The notes beneath the pieces are model-generated. The model was not told where the DNA came from. It made no database searches and saw nothing but the letters and a program-made list of their open reading frames with translations. From assembly GCF_047675955.1 (NCBI RefSeq), contig NC_132926.1, positions 18,830,826 through 18,894,825 of the forward strand: a DNA stretch of 64,000 nucleotides, written 5' to 3'. This DNA is from Chlorocebus sabaeus (Eukaryota > Chordata > Mammalia > Primates > Cercopithecidae). The position numbers and the translations under genes are program-made. Within the stretch, counting starts at the first letter, position 1; each line of letters opens with the position of its first letter. Of the stretch, positions 30,311-42,999 are shown piece after piece.

Positions 30311-33054
30311 GTGTACCCATATAGGACAGTGACTACCTCGCAGGTTGTTGTAAGATTAAATGAGGTTATCCCCATTGAACCATCAGGATAAAAGATCACC
30401 GGACTCTCAAGTGTCCTTGGGGTTTAACCAAGGACAACCCCAGGCCAGCCCACTTTTAAAGACGAAGCTCTCCCAGGTGCTGAAAATCGAATGCCCGCAA
30501 GGCTAGGCAATTTCTCTAAGTGCTACAGCAGGCAGGTCTACATTTAGGATCTTTTTTTTTTTTTTTCTTGAGACATGTGGCTCTCCTACTATACCTTTCT
30601 ATTTTTTTCTCCTTCGAGACGGGCATGGGTATTAAATTCTCATTTTCCTTTTTATTGTAACGAAAACAGTACAAACGTGATTACAAAGGGCACCTCCCTT
30701 AGTGTCAGGAAAACAAAAGGGAAGATCTGTGTGTGCAGTGACTGCATAAAGCCACAAAGAAGGTGGCTCTGCTGATTGTCACCAGGGGATGTTCAGGCTA
30801 CAAATACCATGCTGTCCGATGTTTCAAGAAAAGCAAGAAACCTAGATCTTTAATGAGAATTCTTTGCACTTAAGTGTTGAAAAGTAATTTTTAAAAAATG
30901 GACAGGCCAGTATACCACGGCAAACCAAATATTCCCATAGAAAAGATGCTAGTAGCGTCTACCTTTGGGTGTAACCCCTGCATTATTCTACCTTAGGAAG
31001 AGTGGACTGGTTAGCTCTAAGTGAAGACCTCCAGAACCCAAAGAGACTGGGGACATTAGGAACCCAGCAGGACTAAGCCCATCTGTGAAAGGAACACTTC
31101 AGAGTTTCTGTGACCACGGAGTAAGTAAGGTCACACAAGGTATCCTCAGAGAAAGCTGGCTGTAGTCTCCCTACTTAATAGGCGTGGAGAAACATCAATC
31201 ACAAAGATAATCCAATAGGAGCAACAGAATCAGAATCATATCGAAAGGGTACTGGAGGGTTTGGGGGGAAAGACAGGTTTATGTATTATCTTTGTGACAT
31301 TTTCAGTGAAATGCAAAATCAACAGAGCATCTTCTGCCAGGGTCACTGTGGTAATGAATGCTGACCTCAGCTTGTTAGCACACCAGTCCCTCGAAACAGC
31401 AAAAAAGAGAATAAATCAACTGCCTTTGCTACCGTTATCAGCATAAACAAAGAGATAAAACTATGGTATAAAATTTTAACTGTCTTTCCCCATTCTACCT
31501 GCAAATGCGAAATTCCCCTGTGCTTCAATAAAGGAAAAATACATCCAATGAAGTCTAACAAATGTGCCATCTGTTCAGAAAGCAGCAGGCGAGCATCTTT
31601 TACACGTGACACCATTGCCCTCGTGTGGTCTAAAACAATAGTGCAGCTGTTTTCCCAAGGAGGCTTGAAAGGTTATGACTAAAAAATGTAGTTTTCATAA
31701 CTATAAATCATTTACGACATTGAACAATATATGAAAAAAACTTACACTTTAAAGAACACAAAAAGTGGGCTTATTGTGCTGACTGTAAACATAAATTTAA
31801 AACAATAAAATAAAAATAAAGAGAATAAAGAACACAAATACCACTTATAATAAAACCTCTGTTCAAATCAGATTCCGATCTGAGTTTCATTCCACACTGA
31901 ATTATCTTATAGAAAGAAGAAGAAATCAAGTGGGAAAAATGTCATTGAAATAGCTGAATAGCAAGGAGGTGCAACTCTCTGACCTAATGATGACATTGGA
32001 CACTTCCCTGCCACAGGGTCCATACCTGGCTTTTCATCTCACTGCCTTCCTGTGGGGTTCCTCTAAGGGAGACTGGCCGGGGGAGACCTGTTGCTTCTCA
32101 CATTCATTTGTAGGCTCCACGCCATCAGCTGGTACCTCTGCACCATTCGAGTTCAAGATAACCCCAGAGGTCATTTCTGATTAGTCATCCTCTCACAGGG
32201 TAGCAGGAATTCAACACTTGGACAGAGAGTAGAAAGGAAAACGTCCCCAGGATGGTGAACCAGAGTGGAAACAAGGGTACACCTAAAACTACATAAATCA
32301 TACCTTTATTTCCTTTTCCCATTTCCTAACTATACGGTGACTCAACCAATAAACAATGATTTTCAGTGGAGTATGTACGCATGTAAAATAAGGTGCCAGG
32401 CACACTCAAGATAGAAAACCCTCTGATCCAACTTATCTGTAAAATGGCAATGATGCCATCTATTTAATCCTCACCATCACCTTAGGGAGAACTGAGGTGC
32501 ACTGGGACTCTTTCTTCCCCTTGGGAATTAAAGTCTCTCCAAGATTGAACAAAGCCTGTAGGTTTTTAATATAACATTCTGGTTTGAATTGAGGTGCAAG
32601 AGCTAGATTTAAATTTCACGCATGTGATTGTTTAAGCGATAATCTGAAAGCATAGTGGGTAACTTGAGCTCATATAACCCAGCACTCAAATGCCTAGTTG
32701 TTCCCAGTAAGTATCAAAACCAGGCCAGTTGGTAACAAAATAAAAGACCCTTAAGCTTTTATTTTGGGAGCCTGACATAGCTGCCAAGTCTACACAGCTG
32801 CAATCAGTGTTAGAAAATGCTGTCTGACTGGCTGGTGCTAACCAGCTGGACCCAGAGCATCTGAGGGCTGCAGACTGCTGTGACAAGGCCCAGCCCCAAC
32901 TCCCAGCACTGTGCCAGCCTTTGCCAAAAAATCAACTGGCAATCCCTACTACTCAACTGGTTAGCAGAGGGCAAAATTGCTGGTCCACTTTTCTGTATAA
33001 GGATTCACATCATAGGTAGATATTTGGAAAGAGGGGACAGGAAAGTGTCCTGGA
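30311..33054. other. Unique DNA, possible intron
   Basis: No gene or clear family. It includes a T run at 30550-30566 and an A-rich stretch at 31780-31860. Near 32450-32600 there are faint MIR-like phrases. If the candidate exons upstream are real, this is the start of an intron. Confidence 0.4.
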
Positions 33055-33260
33055 GAACAGCCCTTGGCTTCAGACACACCCAAGTTGAAGCCCCCACCTC
33101 TGCCACTTATTACTTGTGTGATCTCAGCAAGTTAATCCATGTTTGAGATTAGACCTTCATCTGTAAAGTGGCGCTAACAGTCCCTCGCTCTTCAAGTTGG
33201 TGAGAGGACGCTTGGCAAGATCTTAGCATAGTTCCTGGCAATCACTCATGTTAAAGAACG
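33055..33260 (+). mobile_element. MIR SINE
   Basis: Forward MIR phrases: 'cttggcttcagacacaccc', 'acctctgccacttattactt', 'gtgtgatctcagcaagttaa', 'tcatctgtaaagtggcgct', 'agcatagttcctggcaa'. Confidence 0.8.
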
Positions 33261-33375
33261 CTGGGAGAGCTGACGCTATAAATAAACAAAACTACATTTG
33301 AAGGCCAAGTCCATTTTAGCTTCAAGGGAACAAAAGTATCAAAGCAGAAGATCTTCACTTGTGATTTATTTTGCT

Positions 33376-33580
33376 TTTATTTATTTATTCGTTGAAACAA
33401 GGTCTCACTCCATTGCGCAGGCTGAAGTGCAGTGGCACAACCACAGCTCACTCCATCTCCCCCATTCAGGCAATCCTACCTCAGCCCTCCCAGTAGCTGG
33501 GACCACAGATGCGAGCCGCCACTTCTGGCTAGTTTTTTCATTATTTGTAAAGACATGTTCTCCCTATGTTGCCAGGCTGT
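33376..33580 (-). mobile_element. AluJ-like SINE, partial
   Basis: TTTATT-rich start, 'gaaacaaggtctcactccat', then 'cagtagctgggaccacagat', ending 'tatgttgccaggctg'. The first Alu segment is missing. Diverged, J-type. Confidence 0.85.
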
Positions 33581-34269
33581 GCAAGTGATTTAGACTTAGA
33601 GACTATGAGAGAGGCACACTCTCCATCATAAAGTTCAAGAGCAGGACTGGGAGTCAGAGAGCCTGACCAACACGACCTGCAGCCATTTGTCGAACATTTA
33701 GTTTCTCCCTTGTAGCCTGTCAGGGGCCACTATCGATCATTTCTTTTCCTTCCGAGCCATCCCAGGAGCTGGGCTGACAAGGGTGAATGGCGAAGTGATG
33801 ACTCCTAACTGGAAGGTTTTCACACTGTCACGTTTCTCTGGCAGTTGCTACAGTCTTTTCACACCAGGGTGACCAGCACTGCCCCGGAGCATTTCAAATG
33901 TGGTCCCCCTAGTACCGCTGGAAAGCAAGACCATGACCTTCTTCGTTTCTTCACTGTCAAGAACTGGGCAGAGGGGTTAAGCTTCCAGTCCCAAGTCTCT
34001 CTTCAACCTCATGTCCTTTCTCTACTTTGTATTCCAAGCCCTTTTATAGACCTATTCCCTACAGGAATCTTGGCCCTTGATCCCTCATCGCCTTTTTTGT
34101 GAGCTTCAGTCCCAGCTGCTTTGTACAGCTCCACTCTCCCTTTCAATCATTCCACCTCCACATTTTTTTTTTGCCAGTGAAATATCACCCCCTTTGACCT
34201 GTCTTGTCTGCATTTTTTTCCTCAATAAAAATTAAAAATTGGTTAAGGCCTCAGTTTCAGGTTGGAGTT
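33581..34269. other. Unique DNA, no gene seen
   Basis: No family or gene is recognised. The 85-codon frame at 33845 is unsupported. Confidence 0.4.
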
Positions 34270-34535
34270 CTTCTTTAGACAGCTTTATTGTGATATAATT
34301 TACATACCATAAAATTTGTTTTTAAGTGTACAATTGAATGAATTATAGTACAATTATAGAGAATAATCATCACCACAGTCTAATTTTAGAATATTTCTAT
34401 CAACTAAAAAGAAACCTCATGCCAATCACAGTCACTCCGTATTCCCACCCCCAGATTTTTGAACAGTTCATATAAATGAAATCATAAACCATGCGTACGT
34501 TTGTGTCTGGTCAAACTGAGTTTTTTTCAATGCAT
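34270..34535 (-). mobile_element. L1M 3' UTR fragment
   Basis: 'cagctttattgtgatataat', 'ttacataccataaaattt', 'gtgtacaattgaatga', 'accacagtctaattttagaa', 'agaaacctcatgccaatca' and 'gtttgtgtctggtc' form the familiar reverse-oriented L1M 3' UTR, with an internal gap. Confidence 0.75.
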
Positions 34536-35601
34536 CCTGGTGCCTTGGACAGCATCAGACCACATACCCTTCTGCTCCTGTTCCCTGGCCTGTTAGAGAA
34601 AATGTTCCCATTTCTCGACAATTCTTTGAGCATACTCTATGTAAAGGCTGCTAGGCTTAGCCTGGGTACACAGTGATCGGCACTAGACGTAGTTCCTGTC
34701 TTCACAAAATTACACAAATATTTATTGCACCCAAATAAATTTAAAGTTATCAATGTTATGTGCTCTAAAAAGAGACACAAAAAATTGTATTTTAATCTGA
34801 GCTTATTTAATACAGCTTACAATAAATGTCTATTACCAAGAGAGTTAGCATCTTGAAAAACATAGACTTTCTGGTCAATATGGAAATCGTGTTTTTCCTA
34901 AAAGTAAAACATGGAATTCAGTGCAACTCCTATCAAAATCTCAGCTGCCTTTTTTTGCAGATATTGACAAGCTGATCCTAGAATTCATATGGAAATGCAA
35001 GGCACTCCAAATAGCCAAAACACTTTGAAAAAGAACAAAGTTGTAGCGCTCAGACTTCTCAATCTTAAAACTTACTTCAAAGTTACACTAAAGCACGACT
35101 GTATGGTGCTAGCATAAAGACAGGGATATATATCAATGGAATAGAATTTAGAGCTCAGAAATCCATTTACTTTCAACAAGCATGCCAAGGTCATTCAATG
35201 GGAAAAGAATAGTCGTTTCAACAAATTATACTGAGATAACTGTATATCCACATGCAAAAATTAACTCAAACTGTATCAAGGTCCTAAATTTGAGAGTTAA
35301 AATTGTGAAACATAAGAAAACAGATATAAATCTTTATGCTTGGATTAGCCAATGGATTCTGAACTGTGACACCAAACACATAAAAAAAAAAGAAAATAAA
35401 CAGATAAATTAGGCTTCATTATAATTTAAAACTTTTGTGCATCGAAGAACATTATCAAGAAAGCGAAAAGACAAGCTACAGAATGTTAGAATATATTTTA
35501 AATCACATATCTGAGGAGGATCTGGTATCTAAAATACATAAAGAACTCTTACAACTCAAGAACATAAAGACAAACAACTCAATTTAAAAAGGAGCAATAA
35601 T

Positions 35602-35797
35602 AACATGACGAGATCCCATCTCTACAAAATATTTTAAAATTAGCCAGGTGTAGTGGCACATACCTGTAGTCCTAACTACTTGGGAGGCTGAGTGGGGAGG
35701 ATCATTTGAGTCAGAGAGGTCAAAGTTGCAGTGAGCCATGATTACACCACAGCACTCCAGCCTGGGCCACAAAGCAAAGGCCTGTTGCAGAAAAAAA
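35602..35797 (+). mobile_element. AluJ-like SINE, 5'-truncated, inside L1
   Basis: Starts at 'aacatgacgagatcccatct' (mid left arm), with J-type 'gaggtcaaagttgcag', and ends in a short A tail. The L1 resumes at 'aaaagacttgaatagacaca'. Confidence 0.88.
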
Positions 35798-36319
35798 TGA
35801 GTAAAAGACTTGAATAGACACATTTCTCCAAATAATATACACAAATGGTCAACAAACCCATGAGAAGATGCTAGGGTTACTAATAATGTATCATTTCATT
35901 TTATTTATTTATTAGAAAGAAATCCTAATGAGTTATTACTTCACATGCATGAGGATGGCAATGATCACAAAGACAGACACAAAAAAGCCTTGGTGTGGAT
36001 GTACAGAATTGGAACCTTCATACGTTGCTGCTAGGAATGGAAAAGGGTGCAGCTGCTGTGCAAAAGAGTTTAGTAGTTTCTGAAAATGTTAAACATAGAG
36101 CTACCATATGACCCAGCAATTCCACTGCTTAGTACATAACAAGTAGAATTGAAAACATGTGGTCACACAAAATTTTGTGTATAAAAGTTTATAAAAGCAT
36201 TATTCATAACAGCCAACATGGAAAAACAACCCAACTGTCCATCAGCAGGTAAATGGATAAAGAAAATGCTGTATGTCCATATAATGGAATATTATTCAGC
36301 CATAAAAAGTAATAAAGTA

Positions 36320-36603
36320 CCAGCCAGACATGGTGGCTCATGCCTGTAATCCCAGCACTTTGGGAGGCCAAGGCAGGTGGATCACCTGAGGTCAAGACCA
36401 GCCTGGCCAATATGGCAAAACCCCATCTCTACTAAAAGTACAAAAAATAGCCAGGCGAGGTGGTGGGTGCCCGTAATCCCAGCTACTCAGGAGGCTGAGA
36501 CAGGAGAACTACCTGAACCCAGGAGTTGGAGGTAGCAGTAGCTGAGATCATGCACCATTGCACTCCAGCCTGGGCAATAGAGCGAGACTCTGTCCAAAAA
36601 AAA
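36320..36603 (+). mobile_element. AluS-like SINE inside L1
   Basis: Two-arm Alu with A tail. The 16-bp duplication AAAAAGTAATAAAGTA flanks it at 36304-36319 and 36602-36617. The L1 continues on both sides. Confidence 0.95.
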
Positions 36604-37124
36604 AAAGTAATAAAGTAGCTACACATGCCTCAACATGGATGAACCTTAAAAACAATATATTAAGCAAAAGAAGACCACATATTATACGATTCAATTTGTG
36701 TAAAATGTCCAAAATAGATAAATCTACACATATAGAAAGTAGGTTAGTGATTGCCTAAGGCCAGGGGGTAGCCAGGGTAGGAGGATAGGAGGTGATAACT
36801 AAAGGACGTGGAATTTCTCTTTGGGCTGAGGAAAATATTCTGGAATGAGATAGTGGTTGTCACTGCACAACTTTGTGACTATACTAAAAACCACAGGATT
36901 GCATACTTTAAAAGGGTATGCGAATCATATCTCAACAAAGTAAGTAAGGCTTAGTCACCATAGACCCAGTTCAAACAATGCAGAAGTACATAAAGAGTGA
37001 GAGCAGGTGTCTGTATCTCCTTCCCTGATACAACTATGCTTAAGCTCTTGTCTCCCAACTTCAAAGCTCTCTTCCATATTCTTTGTGATGCTTTGACTGG
37101 GACTTCATACCTCACATTTCTTTT

Positions 37125-37350
37125 TTGGGTTTTTTTTCCCAACTTTTATTTTAGGTTCAGGGGGTTCATGTGCAGGTTTGTTATATGGGTAAATTGTGTG
37201 TTGCTAGACTTTGGTGTGCAAATGATTTCATCACCCAGGTAGTGAGCATAGTACCTGATAGATGATAGTTTTTCAGTCTTCACGCTCCTGTTACCCTTCA
37301 TCCTCAAGTAAGCTCCGGTGTCTATTGCTCCCCTCTTTGTGTCTATCACA
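37125..37350 (-). mobile_element. L1 3' end fragment
   Basis: 'ccaacttttattttaggttc', 'atgtgcaggtttgttatat', 'atttcatcacccaggtagtg', 'cgctcctgttacccttcatc' and 'ctccggtgtctattgctccc' are the reverse complement of a primate L1 3' UTR. Confidence 0.85.
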
Positions 37351-37369
37351 CCTCCCATTTCTGACTAGA

Positions 37370-37800
37370 GGGAGATTGGAGGACAGGAAGGGAGAGGAAC
37401 ATTTCACCTGCAGTTTGCTTGCAGTTTGTGTCAGTGTCACCCCAGCAATAGTACTGAAGAGTGCAGTTAGTTTCACTTCCAGCCTCCAGGTTTTTAAAGC
37501 ACTCCCAGAACCATTTCTGCGGAGCTCCTTCGAAAGGTACCAGCCAAAACTAAGCAATGCTCTCTCCTCAGAGGTCTGAGCCCTCCTCTGAGGCACTGAT
37601 GACTCCTGGCCACATCTTTTGTTTCTCGTTCTTAGGTGAAGTAGCTGTGTCCCACAGTTACTGTCTCTGTGATACCTCAGTATTCCCTTCTAGCTTTTTC
37701 AGCAATCTAACCTTGTAAGCAGTTCTCCATGTTAGATTCCTCACATTGAAATTTTTATATGGTTTCTTTTTGCTTAATTGCATCCTGACTGATAAAGCCC
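37370..37800. mobile_element. Possible LTR-like old repeat, unclassified
   Basis: 'gtgtcccacagttactgtct', 'tgatacctcagtattccct' and the end 'gcatcctgactgataaagcc' resemble an old mammalian LTR. I cannot name it. The overlapping 101- and 105-codon frames are not supported as genes. Confidence 0.3.
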
Positions 37801-37801
37801 A

Positions 37802-37802
<1 letters not shown>

Positions 37803-37838
<36 letters not shown>
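37803..37838. repeat. (CA)18 microsatellite
   Basis: Uninterrupted CA dinucleotides, likely length-variable between individuals. Confidence 0.97.
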
Positions 37839-37839
<1 letters not shown>

Positions 37840-38114
37840 CCTCACACCAAATATTCTTGTTTTCAAATTCATATTGAAATATTACCTACCATTTTTCTTT
37901 ATCTAATGGGATGCTACATTATAACATAACCTCTTTATATTGTAAGCTTCTTTATCATTGTACTTCCACATAATTTTGAATGTAGTTAATATATCCATTT
38001 TATCGTAATTGGATCCATTCTATCTTCTCACGTGAGGTTGTTCATTGCTCTAAATTTGTCTAAAGTATATTGGTCTTTTGAGGAACTTTAATTGCATTGA
38101 ATTCTAATTAAATT

Positions 38115-38260
38115 CATTTATTTATTGAGCACCTACTCTGTGAAAACATTAAACTGAGCATTTGGGGGATATAATGATAAGTTAGACACCGTCTTGCTCT
38201 AGAGGAGCTTGAATTTAGCGAGGAGAGATGAAACACAGTGAAGAGGATACAATTGGATTT
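38115..38260 (-). mobile_element. L2 fragment
   Basis: 'ttcatttatttattgagcac', 'ctactctgtgaaaacatta', 'gctctagaggagcttgaat' fit the reverse-oriented L2 3' end. Confidence 0.6.
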
Positions 38261-39133
38261 TCCCAGATAGTTATAATTTGAAGTAATCTGTCCTTTTCCC
38301 TCAGATACACTAATTTTCATACTCAAGTTTTTGTTTTTGAAGACAAAGTGGCAATAATCACAAATCTCCAGTTGCTACTATGCAATTCTTTATCCTGCTG
38401 CTCATTGGCCCCATGAAAAGAAGGATTCTATTCAGAGTTCATAATGGTTTTGAGATAGGAAGAATTTCTGACAATACATCTAAGTTTAATTCTCTTTCAG
38501 GTATAATGGTCACAGTTCCAAGGAGATATAAAATTTATCAAATTGAAGAACAAGTAGTAAAATAATTATACCCAATATTATACTGGTATTCAGAGAATGA
38601 CCTCAGCCAAACTCAACTTTGAGCTTATTGGAACTTAGATAGACACTCACTGGGGCACCAGAAGGCATTTTCTTAGACATCCTAACAAGGTGATTTTCCT
38701 TAGCATATATTTTACTCAAGGGAGAGGTACGAACCCTATATTTCATTTACAACTGTGCCCAGGGGCCCAGAATAATTTATTAATGACATTTCTTTTAAAT
38801 AAGGAAATATCTTATTTCCTTTGTAAGTCCATAATATATTCAAAACAGAAAGAAAGGAAAGACAAGATAAACAAATAAATTCAGTGGACATCCCTGAAGG
38901 TTGCTAGAGCACCAACTTATTACTTTGAAATTTTATAATAAAAAGAAAAAAAATGGTCAGCATATACTATGCCTATCTAGGGTAAATAAACTTCAAGGCA
39001 ACAAAAATAACCTTAGCAAAGGATAGAAAACATTTATATTCAGAGGAGTTCCAGGTAATAAATGGAGAAAAGAAACTGATAGAATACAAAAATCACTATT
39101 TCTCAACTTTCAATAAAATAACCAAAACAAGTA
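38261..39133. other. Unique DNA, no gene seen
   Basis: AT-rich, no family recognised. The 61-codon frame at 38380 has no known match. Confidence 0.4.
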
Positions 39134-39601
39134 ATGGTCACTGTATTTGTTTCCTGGGACTGCTATAACAAACCAACACAAACTGAGTGGCTCAAAACAA
39201 CACAGATGCATTCTGTCATTGCTCTGGAGGTTGGAAGTCCAAAATCAAGGTGTCAGCAGGGCTGTGCTCCTTCTGAGACTCTAGATACAATCCTGTCTTG
39301 TCTCTGTCTCACCTCTGTCAATGGTCCCATCAATCCTTGGTATTCCTTGGCTTTTACCTGTGTCATCCCAGCCCTGCCTCTGTCATCATGTGATCCTCTC
39401 CCCACATGTTTCCATCTCCATGTGGTGTTTCCCTCTTCTTGTTAGGATGTCAGTTATATTAGATTTAGGCCCACCATAATGACCTCATCTTAACTTGATT
39501 TATCTGCAACGATCTTATTTCTAAATAAAATTACATTCTCAGTTACCAGGGTTTAGAATTTCAACCTGTCTATTTGGAGGGGACACAATTCAACTCATAA
39601 C
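39134..39601 (-). mobile_element. MLT1-type MaLR LTR, near full length
   Basis: 'tttcctgggactgctataac', 'aactgagtggctcaaaacaa', 'gctctggaggttggaagtcc', 'aaatcaaggtgtcagcaggg', 'aggcccaccataatgacctc' and 'gggacacaattcaactcata' are the reverse complement of an MLT1 LTR. No retroviral coding region lies beside it. Confidence 0.8.
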
Positions 39602-40165
39602 AATCATCCAGTCATCAAGAGATGATAAAAAAATTAAATAAACTGTTGATGGGAAACTTTACACTGAAAGGATAAGAACATCACCACCTGAATCCTGATT
39701 GATATTACTGTTACAAAAAGCTTAACAGTGAAACATGACATATTACAAGATCTGATGACACATAAACTACATGGCATCCTATAATATATTTTCTCCGAAA
39801 ACAAAAAAATGAAATTACACAGAAACTAATGTGTCTTTAGTTCTACCTTCTTACTTACAGAGACTACTGGAACTAAAAGAACAAGTCAATCCTCACCTTG
39901 AGGAAGCATTGACCAAGTTTAGAATGCGGGACTTTTCTATGGGATAATTACCTTGTTTCTTCAATAAGCAAATACACAGAGGAAAAAAAGGAAGAGAGAG
40001 TGATCCAGGGGGGAAAAAGCTGAAAGAAAATTGAGATTTCAGAATCAAAAAACAATAAATAGATCACATCTGGAAACCAAGTCAATAAACAGAGCAATTA
40101 TTTGGGGGAAAAAAAGCATAATGATGAAAACTATTGGAGTATATATTGAATATTAGATAATACAA
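39602..40165. other. Unique AT-rich DNA, no gene seen
   Basis: No family or frame of note. A-rich runs occur throughout. Confidence 0.4.
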
Positions 40166-40181
40166 AGAACACGTTAATTCT

Positions 40182-40503
40182 TTTTTTTCTTTTTTCTTTT
40201 TCTTTTTTTTTTTTTTTTTGAGATGGAGTCTCGTTCTTGTTGCCCAGACTGCATTGCAATGGCACGACCTCAGCTCACTGCAACCTCCTCCTCCTGGGTT
40301 CAAGCAATTCTCCTGCCTCAGCCTCCCAAGTAGCTGGGATTACAGGCACCCACCACCACACCCAGCTAACTTTTTGTATTTTTAGTAGAGATGGGGTTTC
40401 ACCATGTTGGCTTGGCTGGTCTCGAACTCCTAACATCAGGTGATCCACCCACCTCAGCCTCCCAAAGTGCTGGGATTACAGGCGTGAGCCACCACGCCCA
40501 GCT
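40182..40503 (-). mobile_element. AluS-like SINE, full length
   Basis: Long T/C tail (from 40182), complete arms, end 'ccaccacgcccagct'. AGAACAYGTTAATTCT duplicated at 40166-40181 and 40504-40519 with one difference. Confidence 0.95.
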
Positions 40504-40627
40504 AGAACATGTTAATTCTACAAAGTCTTACTATGAAAGAAAGTCCCTTTTTTGAGATCCTGAAGTATTTAGTGATTCGCTGACAGGACATATAATATTT
40601 ACTTTAAAATGCCCCATATGATGGGCA

Positions 40628-40870
40628 CTCATTACTGCATGAGTGAATGAATGAGTGAATAAATGCACCAGGACTGCCATGCCCCTCACCTGTGGATTGG
40701 ATCACTCTACTTTGAATGTCAAAAGGCCACTTCCAGGTGACACCTACAGATTCCCTCTTACAAAAATCAGCACTTCAGAAATAGGCTCAATTCCTGAAAA
40801 TGTCACAACTCTTTGAACATTTTGTGTCCACATCTTAAACTGGCAGAAGGATGAACAGGAGGTAAAGGGC
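40628..40870. other. Short unique stretch with GAAT repeats
   Basis: 'gagtgaatgaatgagtgaat' near 40640 may be the last bases of an L2. The remainder is not recognised. Confidence 0.35.
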
Positions 40871-41095
40871 AGCCATTTCCCAAGCACCTGCTTCATGGCA
40901 GCCATCATGATGGTACGTTAGTGCCTGTTGTCTCAGATAATTCTTAAAACATCCATATGAGACAAGTACCAGTTTAATCTTCATTTTACAAGAGAGGAAA
41001 TTAAAGCTTGAAGAATGAAATGACTTGACCAGGTTCACAAAGGTACTACTGGTTGAGCAGTTGTTTGAACAGAAATCTATCTCCCTTCTGACTCT
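40871..41095 (-). mobile_element. MIR SINE
   Basis: Reverse MIR series: 'ccaagcacctgcttcatgg', 'tcttcattttacaagagagg', 'aaattaaagcttgaagaatg' and 'gaccaggttcacaaagg'. Confidence 0.75.
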
Positions 41096-41509
41096 ATAAT
41101 TGTATGAATGATGCAGGAAGATGAATTCTTGGTCAAGAATGTGCTTCATTATCACAAGAATAAACACATAACACTAAAAAAGTGTCAGGAAATTTTCAAT
41201 AAAATTCAGCACATAGAACACAAACATTATCTCTTCTCCTAAAATCTCATATGTCAGTAGTAAAGGAATTGAAAAAGAAAAAGGTATAAACTCATCAGGA
41301 AAAAGAACAGAAGAGAAAATGAAAATAAAATTTTGGGATCTGGAAAACAGATTAAGTGGTAACTGATTTAGCAGACCTAGAAAACAGAATTTTCTAAACT
41401 GGCAGTAGAGCGATTAAAGAAGAAATGCATTGACACATCAGAACCCAAAGTACACAGGAGCCTGTGGGCATTTGATACCTCATAGAACATAGAGTAATAA
41501 TGAGACTAA
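41096..41509. other. AT-rich DNA, no gene seen
   Basis: No family is recognised with confidence. Parts of 41280-41400 have the base composition of old L1. Confidence 0.35.
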
Positions 41510-41523
41510 AAAACTAGAAAAGT

Positions 41524-41705
41524 AAATTAGCCAGGTGTGGTGGTGCACGCCTTTCGTCCCAGCTACCAGGGAGGCTGAGACATGAGAATCATTTCAAACC
41601 AGGAGACGAAGGTTACAGTGAGCCAAGATTGCACCACTGAACTCCAGTCTAGGCAACAGTGCAAGACCCTGTCTCAAAAAAAAAGAAAAGAAAAAGAAAG
41701 AAAAG
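41524..41705 (+). mobile_element. 5'-truncated Alu with target-site duplication
   Basis: Begins at 'aaattagccaggtgtggtgg' and ends in an AAAAG-rich tail. AAAACTAGAAAAGT flanks at 41510-41523 and 41706-41719. Confidence 0.93.
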
Positions 41706-42099
41706 AAAACTAGAAAAGTGATAGCGTCTATTTCATAAGTAGTTCAATACACAGATCCCCTCCTCCGCTCTGCATGGAGGGCCAGAGAAGGCAAAATAGA
41801 GTCCAAGACAGTGATCCTCAACCAAAACCAGGGGAATTCAGAGGAAGCTTACATACCAAAACTTGAGATACCCAGCCTTTCTTCCCTGCCTGAACCCAGA
41901 ATGTTGATACTCCAAATTATATTATCTGGGCAGAACATGGCAAAAGACTTCTCTGACTAGCCAAAGTTGAAAAACCTAACAATACTGATATTTGGGATAC
42001 CCTAATAAGATTGCTGATGAAGTCACCCTGGAGTGATGTTCACAGTTAACAATACCCACTCTCTCTTTCTCAGTTTCTAATCTTTGATGCCCTATACTT

Positions 42100-42830
42100 G
42101 AAAATGAGCAGAATTGTAGGATTCCAACCATGTAACATTCTGGAAAAGGCAGAAATCATAGAGACAGGAAAAAGATCAGTGGTCACCAGGGGCCGGGGGA
42201 AGGAATGGATAATGCATGGAGCACAGGGGTTTTTGGGAGCAGGGAAACCATTCTTTTTTCTTGCTGTTCTTTTTGAGACAGGGGTCTCACTCTGTCACCT
42301 GGACTGGAGTGCAATGGCGCGATCTTGGCTCACTGCAACCTCTGCCTCCCAAGTTCAAGCGTTCTCCTACCTAAGCCTCCTGAGTTGCTGGGATTACAGG
42401 CACCCACCACCACACCTAGCTAATTTTTGTGTTTTTAGTAGAGCCGGGGTTTCACCATGTTGGCTCGACTGCTCTTGAACTCCTGACCTCAAGGGATCTG
42501 CCCACCTCAGCCTCCCAAAGTGCTGGGATTACAGGCATGAGCCACCGCACCTGGCAATTCTTTATGATACTAAAATAGTGGATATATGTCATCACGCATT
42601 TGACAAAATTATACAATATCAAGAGTGAATCCTAATGTAAACTTTGTGTGACAATGATGTTTCAATGTAAGTTCATCAACTGTAACACATGTGCCACCCT
42701 GCTGCCTGTCAGTAGTAGAGGAGGCTGTGTGTGGATGGAGGGGGTGGATATCTTTGTACTTTCTGCTACATTTTGCTATGAACCTGAAACTGCTCTAAAA
42801 AATCATCTATTTTTTTTAAAACGAACAGAA
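42100..42830 (+). mobile_element. L1M 3' UTR, split by Alu
   Basis: 'acattctggaaaaggcagaa', 'aaaaagatcagtggtcacca' before the Alu, then 'tgatactaaaatagtggata', 'agagtgaatcctaatgtaaa', 'tgatgtttcaatgtaagttc' and 'ctgaaactgctctaaaaaat' after it, are a continuous L1M 3' UTR. Confidence 0.85.
42268..42555 (-). mobile_element. AluS-like SINE inside L1M
   Basis: Starts with a short T run and 'gagacaggggtctcactctg', complete arms, end 'gagccaccgcacctggc'. A short ATTCTTT-type flank repeats on both sides. Confidence 0.93.
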
Positions 42831-42999
42831 AATCAAGGATCACCAGATATTTAAGGAAATCTAACATGAAAGAAGAAAATAAGCAGGCAAAACACACTCA
42901 CAATGTGCACACACACATATGCAACATGAAAAAAGACTATATAGAAAATGAAAATTTCAAATGAAACAGTTTCATTAATATCTTCAGCAAGCTAATGGG

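Larger units (their letters stand above)
34840..36945 (+). mobile_element. Old L1 (L1M) ORF2 3' half and 3' UTR
   Basis: Long ordered L1 series: 'caactcctatcaaaatctca', 'tcatatggaaatgcaaggca', 'atcaatggaatagaattta', 'aggcttcattataatttaaa', 'cttttgtgcatcgaagaac', 'gaacataaagacaaacaact', 'accatatgacccagcaattc', 'cagccaacatggaaaaaca', 'tggaatattattcagccata', 'aacatggatgaacctt' and 'actttaaaagggtatgc'. Interrupted by two Alus. No intact frame. Confidence 0.88.

Noticed and set aside
37262..37596. Frames of 105 and 101 codons on opposite strands
   Set aside because: Overlap an L1 3' end and an old LTR-like repeat. No coding signal.
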